From Prostheceraeus crozeri (Eukaryota; Platyhelminthes; Polycladida; Euryleptidae): a DNA stretch of 64,000 bases. Position numbers and translations under genes: made by a program. Shown here in pieces: positions 56,295 to 64,000 of the stretch. Below the pieces are notes generated by a model. The model saw only the letters and a program-made list of their open reading frames with translations. It was not told the DNA's origin and made no database searches. How positions within the stretch are numbered: position 1 is the first letter of the stretch; each line of letters begins with the position of its first letter. The stretch is from assembly GCA_907163375.1 (NCBI GenBank), contig CAJQUW010011256.1, positions 1-64,000 on the forward strand, given 5' to 3'.

Positions 56295-57350
56295 CTAAAC
56301 ATAGTGACCTCTGGCTGCAATAATTCTTTCCAAGTGCTCTTCCAGTTCTTTCAATGCCTTTTCCATTCGAAGTGCTGTAAATTTTGGAAGTTCTTCATTC
56401 AAGAAGTCATGGATTTCATGCACAACAACGAAATCACCTTATTTCTTACGGATTCCAGTCTTGGGAAAGTGTAGCAATCGCGTAAATTACAGTCAGGACT
56501 GTAGGGTGGCTGCTTTAATATAACCGAACATTTTTTTCAATCAGGAAATTTGTGGTGATTGCGGATACGTGTGCGTCGTGCGTTGTCTTGAATCAGTCGA
56601 ACGTTTTGAAACAATATGGGCTGAGGCAATGTCTTCAGATGATTTTCCAGATTTCTTAGGAATTGCACTTATCTTTCGGAGTTGATAGTCTCGCATTGAC
56701 GCAAGATCTCAAAGTAATGGTGGTCTGTCTGTGATAGAGCCAAGATAAACATGACTTTTGCTTCCATGGATGTTCTTTTGGCAGTTTTGACAGGAGAATC
56801 GCCACCTGGAGTAACCCAGCTTCCGATAGTATTGCGTGGATTCATATTTCGCAGGTAAATCCATTTCTCGTCTATTGTAATCAAATTCTTTCTTGTTAAA
56901 CGCGACTTCAGTTGTTCGAGCATATCTTGGCACCTTTCATACCTGACGGCCTTGTTATATGGAGTCAATTGATGAGGAACCCAACGAGTATGAATCCACA
57001 TCTTCTCCAGATTTTCGCTTAGGATTCTTTGTGCCATTGATTGAATGATGTCAACAGTTCGTGCGATTGCTCTTGTTGACAAGCTGTTGTTTTCATCAAT
57101 CAAACGTTTGATTTCTTCTACTTTTTATATCTTTCGTCGGAGTAATTTCTGCCACTACCATCGATACGGCTGAAAGTGCTGTCGATCTGTTTCCTTCTTT
57201 GAATTGTTTGCATAATTCTTGCATCCTTCTGACACTTAATGATTGATCTGGCCAGGACTGCATTAGGATCGTATGGATTTTTGTCGCTGTATAGTTGCAC
57301 CTTCTGAGTGATTCAATTAAGAAATACATTTTTTCTTTCGAACATTCCAT
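56295..57350 (-). pseudogene. mariner transposase, broken
   Basis: The ATG at 57350 gives MECSKEKMYFLIESLRRCNY and a first helix-turn-helix (LSVRRMQELCKQFKEGNRS). After a frameshift near 57110 come LSTRAIARTVDIIQSMAQRI and TRWVPHQLTPYNK, the mariner WVPH-LT signature. Catalytic blocks: NLITIDEKWIYL (first Asp), LIQDNARRTRI (second Asp; NARPH is usual), and LKQPPYSPDCNLRDCYTF (third Asp; PYSPDLAPSDYHLF is usual). The end is LPKFTALRMEKALKELEEHL and then ARGHYV with a stop at 56295. Several frameshifts and stops. The DD-D set marks it as mariner rather than Tc1. Confidence 0.92.
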
Positions 57351-57460
57351 GCTGAATGCCAATATTATTGCCAATTGAGATGATATTGTCAAAGTGGCTA
57401 GAAATCTTGCAATGTAGAATCTAGATAATTTATCATAGATGAATTTACTACAATAATCGA

Positions 57461-57598
57461 TACGACTATGTAGATATCTGCTTAATTTGAATTCCATTTT
57501 ACGTCTTATTATTGACGTCAATTTTTCAATACGACTACGTAGATATCTGCTCAATTTGAATGCAATTTTACGTCTTCTTATTGACAACAATTTATATA
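57461..57598. repeat. 69-bp tandem duplication inside the mariner 5' region
   Basis: Two copies (57461-57529 and 57530-57598) of TACGACTA(T/C)GTAGATATCTG, CT(T/C)AATTTGAAT, ATTTTACGTCTT. The copies differ at a few positions. It lies between the terminal repeat and the transposase start. Confidence 0.85.
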
Positions 57599-58374
57599 GT
57601 CATTTATTACAGTCGTTTTCAATGAAAAAAACGCAGTTTTTTACGACTCAGCCTATATTTGATTGAAAATCTATTGCAATTAATTGATTGATGGATTTTC
57701 TTCAATTCAATTAGCTGATTGGATCAGGCACCAACTATTCTAATTAATTATAATTATCCACATATTCAAATAAATAAATTTTTAATCAAAAAGCCAGACC
57801 AGCCGTTAATATGGCGAAGTTCTTTCGGTATTGATCGGTTACTTGATTGCAGTTGTGTCTCATTCGCATGATGATGTCCACCGATGGTGGTGTGAAAGAT
57901 CTCCGGCATATTAACAACTAGTCTGGTTTTAGATTAAATATCTATTTGGTACAATCATCAACCATTATGGGCTTTCCCCATCATGAAAAAGAAAGCACCT
58001 CGAGCCCGTTGTTCCAAACAATGTTTTTTTCTTGCAAATTTGTTCACCGAACATGTGACGCAGAAAATGCATGTTTGTTTTTATAGGTAAATTCAAGTTC
58101 TGCAAGTGTTTGATGCATCTTCGCGGACCTATACGTTACGTAAGTGCGCAATATGAATATAACTTTCCAAATATTTATCAATCATGCAATAATTTTGCAT
58201 GTGGAGAAAAGATAATCGGATTGCAAAACTATATTCTTTCCTGTAGATTCCGCAGTGACGAAAAAATGTCAATTAATTGCAACTAATTGATTGCTAGTGT
58301 GACCAAATTAAATCAATTGATTGTTGGCAAAAATTGAGACCAATTAAATTGCAATTATTTTTTTCTGACTCCTG

Positions 58375-59358
58375 CTACTGGGCATTTACAAGTAGCAGCT
58401 AGCGAGTATCAAGAAATGTTACTATACATTCTATATCGATATTACTATATTACATATACTCTAGCACTCATAAGGTGTAAAAGATAACAGAGTTCGTGGA
58501 AAATAATTTGCAAATTGTAGTGATAGCTTCTTCCTTAACCGGTAATTACTCATATTCTTAATGTGCAAAAGTATTATTCCTTTGCATGCACATATGCAAG
58601 AGGATGTATAGGGCATCTAAAATTTCACGTGCACTAAGCCATATTTCAGAGACTCATTTAATTAATTAGACTTCAAAATTCGACATTTAATAAATAAACT
58701 TACATGCAGAAGAATCAACACCGAGTTGAATAGTTTGCAGCAAATTTGCTGTAAGGCCCAGTGGAGGGTTAATAGAACTTCGATGTACCACACTGACCGC
58801 TGCGGGCGTCATATATGAAATCTACATGCTTCATTTTATTTCTCTTACCGAACAGATTCCTTTGTTGGTTTGTGTATCACTTTTCATCATCAACTGCAGA
58901 ATCATTTGCTTTCTGCCTTTGCTTTAGATCGGAGTGCTCGCCAAAAGTAAATAAACTTTTTTCCGCTTCACCGTCAGACACGAAAATATACAGTGACTTC
59001 GTCATCTATTCTTAGACGTGTGGATGAGAATGCAGGCGCTATCAAAGCGAATTGTCAACCTTTGCAAATGTTGATGCTCTTTCGCATCTGAAACTCGATC
59101 AGGATAGCCCACTCTGACCACTCTGACGACACAGCTATTTATAGATATTAGCCACAATGCAATCAAGCAATGCATTGTTTTTGTCTGAAATCAAAGATGA
59201 AAAGAAAATCAAATAGTTTCTTTCTTTACTTAGCTTTCATTCGTTCTTCATTCGCACTTGGAATTCTGTTTGATCAGTGTTGGCAGAATACTGGCGATTA
59301 GTATGAAACTAATCTGATTAAAATGAAATTACCAGATGCAGTCTGTAAGCTCGATCAA
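58375..59358. other. 3' flank, unannotated
   Basis: Nothing recognised on either strand. Confidence 0.45.
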
Positions 59359-59967
59359 CAGGGATTATCAAAAATTGATTGCAATTTAATTGCGCTTTTC
59401 AATTTATCGATCGAAACTGACATTCGTCAGCAATCAATTAATTGAAATTGAAAACAATAGCAACCATTTGATCAAAACTGAAGTCAAAGCACGCAGTGAT
59501 AATCAATCAATAATATTATTCAAAGAATTATACTCGCATTATGAATCCATAAGATATACCATCCATTAATCCATGAGGTTTGTATATCATGAATCAAGAT
59601 TTTTGCGCCTACACTATAATAAAGTGGAGCACCTGGAGAAACTGCATAAAGGAGAATCGTCCAGCCCAACAGAGGTGATGAATAAAACGCTAAGCAGGGC
59701 CTATAATGAAAGTAAAACATAGCATCACTACCAGTATCTATACAGTTATGTATATTATGTGGCACACCTATGCATGTAGACAGCAAAGAGCCACTCACGG
59801 GTGTGGACAAGGGACTAACAGAACTTGCTTACAATTTAATTGCTCTTTCCAATCAATTAATTGGAAATGAAATTTCTGAGTAAAATTAATTGAAATTGGT
59901 ATTTCTGAGCAATCGATACTAATTTTTATCAATTAATTGAAATGCAAAAAATTTTTGATAATCCCTG
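59359..59967. mobile_element. hAT-type MITE with CAGGGATTATCAAAAATT ends
   Basis: Starts CAGGGATTATCAAAAATT (59359) and ends AATTTTTGATAATCCCTG (59967), exact inverses over 18 bp. AATTAATTGAAATTG units follow inside both ends. Flanking 8-mers are TCGATCAA and TCGACCAG (6 of 8 identical), fitting a decayed hAT duplication. 609 bp, no protein. Confidence 0.82.
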
Positions 59968-60288
59968 TCGACCAGTGTCTTGCAAAATTGACAACGGTTG
60001 ACAGCTTTTACTGTTGTGATGTAAAAGTTAAGTTCTCATATTAGTTTTGGATTTAATGAGTGAAGTTCAAGATTTTCACTTCAAGCTTCTGATTTTCACG
60101 TATAGGTCTGTATGAAGGCCGGGTAGAGTGACAGGATTTGCTTCAACAATTTGTGTGGGTCTAGTCACTGAAATAGCAGATTTTTCGTTATAAAAGCAAT
60201 GTAAAGGTACCATTGTTTTAATGTCTCTTATATGCTATCCGCTGAGTAAGTATGTGAGGTAGAGTAGCAACTCAGTTTTTATTTAATC

Positions 60289-61103
60289 CAGGGTTGGGCG
60301 CGAATCCGATTTTCAAGGATTCGTCTATTCTGTGGATTCGCGCGAATCCCATAATACTGCAGAATATAATGAATATCACTTTGCGATTTTTATATATATA
60401 TAATAGAAATACTGATTGGTCACTGACACGCTACTTTTTATATCATGACGTAAAAGCAGGTTTCTCTATAGTGTTGAGATCACCTATATCTATGTTCGTG
60501 TGATCTATGCGCATTTCGTAATGAAGTTCTAACCGCCGACTTCATTTTCTATCTCAGATCTACTATGGAATTCTATATAGTTCGTACAGGCCAACTCAAA
60601 CATAACTCAGTAGTCTATTCATAGTGGTTGCCGTTATCGGGAAAAAACAAGTTATCTTCATGGTAAAAACAAGTTTATGTCTAAGATCAGTCGTATTAAA
60701 AACAATATGTTCCGGACCGACGTTTCAATACGGTAAAATGCAAATACAAGAACAGCGAGTGTGTGTTGATCTCAACACCGTGATCTAAATTGATTCGTTC
60801 ATACGTATATAGCATACCGATGCAAGTATTGTGTAAAAAATGCTTGCAGACTCAACACTCATCAGGCAATTCATTTCACGAGTAGAGGACATCCACTCGA
60901 CATTGTTTTTGGGATAATCAAGGGCTTCACTTGAAAAGTAATAAACCGAACAATCTTCAGATGAAGTATATGTCTAACGCGTAGAGTAACATGATTATTT
61001 TGATTCACTTGAATCTAAGATTCGTGCAACGAATCCTCTGTTCGTGTTAGTGTGATTCAATCGGATTCGTTCTGGTGGATTCGAACATTCGCGCCCAATC
61101 CTG
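60289..61103. mobile_element. hAT-type MITE with CAGGGTTGGGCGCGAAT ends
   Basis: Starts CAGGGTTGGGCGCGAATCC (60289) and ends ATTCGCGCCCAATCCTG (61103). GGATTCG units recur near both ends, including a GGATTCGCGCGAATCC palindrome (about 60335). Flanks ATTTAATC (60281-60288) and ATTAAATC (61104-61111) match at 7 of 8. 815 bp, no transposase. GGGCGCGAA is shared with the ends of the hAT element at 32974-36717. Confidence 0.85.
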
Positions 61104-61604
61104 ATTAAATCCCCATTGTGTAGCAGTTTCGATTTATTAAATTAACTCTAGTTGAGACCCAATGCCAAATATGAGATAAGCAAATTTTCGCAGTTTTGAA
61201 GAGATAACCATTGACTGATCATGAAAGCAATGCGGAAGGAATAAGATTTTTTACAAATCCTCCGGTCATGTCAGTCTTTGGAGAGGTGATATTTGTTAAA
61301 TTAGCAATTCGATGGGTTACTATTACTTTAATACTCATCCAGCTTTATTAACAAGAGTATTTTCTTATGTGTGATCACTTAATAAACTATTCGCCATCTA
61401 AAAGATCAAAACAAAGACAATGCATTAACTGCAAAATATATAAATGGATCCACATTTCCACAGATTCAACAAATGAAACATATATTTAGTGAATCATTAA
61501 GTCATGCCGATGAAAATCGAATTAAAAACTTAAAATTTCAGCCAAGAAACAGAAATAGATATCAACTTTTCTATGATGACTTGCGTTATAATGTGGTTCA
61601 TAAA

Positions 61605-61870
61605 GCTTCCTTGATGATCAGCTTAACCTCCGCTTAAGTAGTGCACCTTTTAGTACATGCTCATTCCTTTTGATATCTAATAAATTTCATACTACTTATA
61701 TGATGGGTCCGCGTCGCTAGTATATAAACACAGGAATAATTTGCAAATATTTAGGTTCTCAAAAAGTGATCAAAAATTTTTTGGACCATGAGAACGTTAT
61801 CTCCTGAGTCTTTTTATATAAAATTTTCAGTTCATGCTAACATTTTTTCAGTCGACACTCTACCTGGGAT
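61605..61870 (+). repeat. dispersed repeat family (TCGACACTCTACC), plus copy
   Basis: Matches the reverse complement of 30065-30330 over its length and 4435-4591 over its last part: CATTCCTTTTGATATCTAA, TTTGCAAATATTTAGG, ATTTTTTGGACCATGAGAAC, TTTTCAGTCGACACTCTACC. Confidence 0.7.
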
Positions 61871-62047
61871 ACTATATACGTGGTGAGATCAAAAATGATT
61901 TAGACTTGACCATAAGGCGTAATGCTACGAACTTGTTTCTTCGCCCGATGAAACTTGTGAGTATATGGGTCCGGAATATAGCAAAGTTAACCTTCATCAA
62001 CATTCACATCTGCAGTAAATTATATCACTTATAATAACACTTACCTG

Positions 62048-63171
62048 ATTTCCAGAGACTCTAACCGGGACATTTTCATCTTTTGAGAGGTGAATCCGGG
62101 ACGCCCTACATTGATGAAAAGCTCATATAGTCAAAATCCAAAAGAAAAGAGGAACGTTGAATTGTATTATGTATTGTACATGTATTTTCTTTAAAGCTGA
62201 ACTCACATAATGACACATAGCTGCATTTTTAAATTCATTTATTTGAAGTGTACTTTTCACTGGATCGTCGGTACTTTTCTCAGAATATAGCTGTTGTTTT
62301 CAATTTTCTTGTGGAATTCTCTGCAACCCAAATCAATATTGAATTTGCAAATTAACAAACTTCTCACATTTTCCTCGCACATTCGACTCCGTTCATCGGA
62401 CCAAATATTTGTCATCATCGAGAACAATCTTTCTACTGGGCTGAAGTTCCGGTAGACAGAATGCGTATTCCGTCAATCGTTGAAGATTCGATACAGCAAC
62501 CGCGCCTTCGCTCAAATATTCAAAGAGGGTGACCCATTTTTCTTCCAATTATTTACAATTCATTTTCCACCTCTTACAATTTGATGACCAGCATTCTTTA
62601 GATTGCATTACTTCACTAATTGCGGTATGTTCAAATCGTTCATTAATTTTCAGGGATGAGGCTTCAATTTCGGGACCAGATTAACTCATCGTTATTCATA
62701 CAAGCGAATGGTTCTCCACCGGCGAAACTCCCTTCCCGCAGTTCAATGTAGGGCAAACAAAAAAAAGTGATCATTAAATTTCATGAACACTTCCACCAGC
62801 AATTTCGTGTAGAGATTATCATCTTTATTTTGCTTTACGTTTTCTTTCATCAGTTTCTTCGTTCTTTGAGGAATGAATTCGTTGAGCTTCTTTTCCAAAA
62901 GGTTTCTTTTTGACTTTTCGATAACAGGCACAATATCACTAGCACTCGCATTTGTTTTCTCCATGCATAATAAGTTTTGTTGAATAAATTCAACTGTCTT
63001 TCCAAGAACCGCAAATATACTCAAAATCATAATCAGCAATAAGATAAATTCAGATGAAAAAATCTAAATTTAAAGTATTTCATTTTAATAAAAACGGTCC
63101 GGGACAAAAGTGACAACCGGCCGAGACATACAGGTAAAACCGGGACTGTTCCAGTCAAACCAGGACGTCTG
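62048..63171 (-). mobile_element. hAT transposon remnant with CCGGGAC subterminal motifs
   Basis: Approximate ends: ACTTACCTGATTTCC on the left, and the complement of ACTTACCAGACGTCC on the right. Near both ends CCGGGAC occurs two or more times (62070, 62098; 63100, 63140). It encloses a minus-strand hAT protein remnant. No 8-bp duplication was found, so the exact ends may be off by several bases. Confidence 0.6.
62257..63039 (-). pseudogene. hAT transposase C-terminal remnant
   Basis: Reading down from 63039: a 98-codon open piece (KLNEFIPQRTKKLMKENV), then LEEKWVTLFEYLSEGAVAV (about 62540), and after a frameshift NFSPVERLFSMMTNIWSDER and NVRSLLICKFNIDLGCREFH, ending VPTIQ and a stop at 62257. 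PVERLFS, W-DE-S-M and the LLI-K-N step form the hAT dimerisation domain of a group often annotated as uncharacterised proteins in invertebrates. It differs from the hAT at 33.5 kb. Confidence 0.75.
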
Positions 63172-63395
63172 GTAAGTCTACTTATAATATATCGAATTTT
63201 CATCTATTTTTTGATATTTTTATTAAGTTCAATCGTATTTTGAGAATTTAGAGCATAACGAATAATGAGGAATCATATTGAAGGTTACTTTAATGAACCA
63301 TGATAGTATTCTACAGTGACTCTTAACTATCCATACCATATTCTGTAGAGCTAGCGTGTATGCAAAACAGAAAACAATGAAGAGTGTTCACTAGT

Positions 63396-64000
63396 ATGTG
63401 GCATTGCAAGAACGGATGCAAAAGTCATTCATTTTCTATTCAAGACATGCTGCCATCTGTGGAATGTCAAAGTGTTATTCGATTCTTGTTGCTTCGGAAT
63501 TTTGACCGGCAAGCAATTTTAAATGAGTTGTCTGCTTCTTATGGCGATGATGCACCATGTCGAGCAACAATTTACAATTGGATAAGAGAACTTCAGAATG
63601 GACGAACGGATGTTATGGGGGCCAATTTAACCTGGTCATGATCATCGAGAGAAATTGCAGAAAATAATTCTTTGATAATCGTCGTATCAGCAAGAAAGAG
63701 TTGGCAGAACAGTTAAACGTGCTTTGGCAGTGTCGTGAACATGCTTTTTGAAATGGGCATTAGAAAATTGTGCTCAAGATTCGTTCCATATCTCTTAACA
63801 GCTGAAATGCATGAACGTCGTCTTCAGTGCTGCAACCAACTGCTGGAGCTTTATCGGAGTGTGGGTGATGCTTTTTTAAGCAATAGGACCTATCATCACA
63901 GAAGGCAAGACATCATTGTCGCTTTATCTATCAGCGGATAAAAGATCTTCAAAGGAGTTCAAATTCCCTGGAGAATCAGCAAGTCGCAAGTTGCGTTGCG
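63396..64000 (+). pseudogene. second mariner transposase, broken, cut by window end
   Basis: From 63447: MLPSVECQSVIRFLLLRNFD and SYGDDAPCRATIYNWIRELQ, the usual mariner N-terminal DNA-binding domain. After a stop at about 63640, RRISKKELAEQLNV, then GIRKLCSRFVPYLLTAEMHE (mariner RWVP-LLT block) and LLELYRSVGDAFLS. The following piece, DKRSSKEFKFPGESA, corresponds to the DP-SK-S-EWKHP-SP region, but the catalytic GDE block is scrambled. Several frame changes. Different from the mariner at 56.2-57.7 kb. The 3' half lies beyond the window. Confidence 0.85.

Larger units (their letters stand above)
56217..57653 (-). mobile_element. mariner-type transposon, full length, inactive
   Basis: The ends (A/G)GCTGAGTCGTAAAAA at 56217 and its complement at 57653 are flanked by TA (56215-56216 and 57654-57655). 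GCGTTTTTT continues the inverted repeat inward. 1437 bp. One transposase gene on the minus strand, broken. A tandem 69-bp duplication lies at 57461-57598 between the right end and the gene. Confidence 0.95.
56195..58374. mobile_element. MITE with AATTGATTGCAATT repeats, split by a mariner element
   Basis: The left end CAAGGGCTGGAAGAAAAAT (56195) and the right end ATTTTTTTCTGACTCCTG (ending 58374) are imperfect inverses. Both are followed inward by AATTGCAATT/CAATTAATTG units. The mariner at 56217-57653 landed within the left end, 22 bp in. Without it, the MITE is about 740 bp. Target duplication not found. Confidence 0.55.

Noticed and set aside
1-64000. CRISPR arrays, bacterial operons, prophage or integron structure
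   Set aside because: None present. Spliced NDUFA2 and eukaryotic transposons make the source an animal.

Overview
This window is AT-rich eukaryotic (animal) DNA. There are no operons, no ribosome-binding-site logic and no compact coding. Instead there is one spliced host gene whose introns are filled with decayed transposable elements. The mix (Penelope-like retroelements with a GIY-YIG domain, Tc1 and mariner, several hAT elements and hAT-type MITEs, non-LTR retrotransposon pieces, tRNA-derived SINEs, long palindromes) fits an invertebrate metazoan, probably marine. I cannot name the species.

The host gene is NDUFA2 (complex I subunit B8), on the plus strand. Exon 1 is 6187-6269, exon 2 is 38528-38634 and exon 3 is 55238-55326. 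The joined frame is 92 codons plus a stop. The splice sites are canonical and the phases match. Introns of 32,258 bp and 16,603 bp stretch a 92-residue protein over 49 kb. Nearly everything else here lies in those two introns or in the flanks.

Layout: 1-6186 is 5' flank with a T/G-rich tract, a SINE copy, and a dispersed repeat split by a hAT-type MITE. Intron 1 (6270-38527) holds a MITE, a minus-strand LINE (ORF1 tail, endonuclease, RT), a foldback element with a second MITE nested in it, a Penelope-like element with a hammerhead-like motif behind it, a cluster of long palindromes, a second (minus-strand) Penelope-like remnant, a LINE 3' end, a SINE, a hAT MITE, and a 3.7-kb hAT element (32974-36717). 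Intron 2 (38635-55237) holds an RTE-type LINE tail, a MITE carrying a SINE, a complete but dead Tc1 element sitting between inverted hairpin repeats, a head-to-head SINE pair, a minisatellite, and another MITE. The 3' flank (55327-64000) holds a MITE split by a mariner element, two hAT MITEs, a dispersed repeat, a degenerate hAT, and the 5' part of a second mariner cut by the window edge.

All transposon ORFs seen are broken by stops or frameshifts, except the 3' part of the hAT ORF near 33.5-34.2 kb, which is open for about 260 codons. The most unusual material is a set of long palindromes that share a GC-rich centre but have unrelated arms, and hairpin motifs resembling hammerhead cores near Penelope-like sequences.
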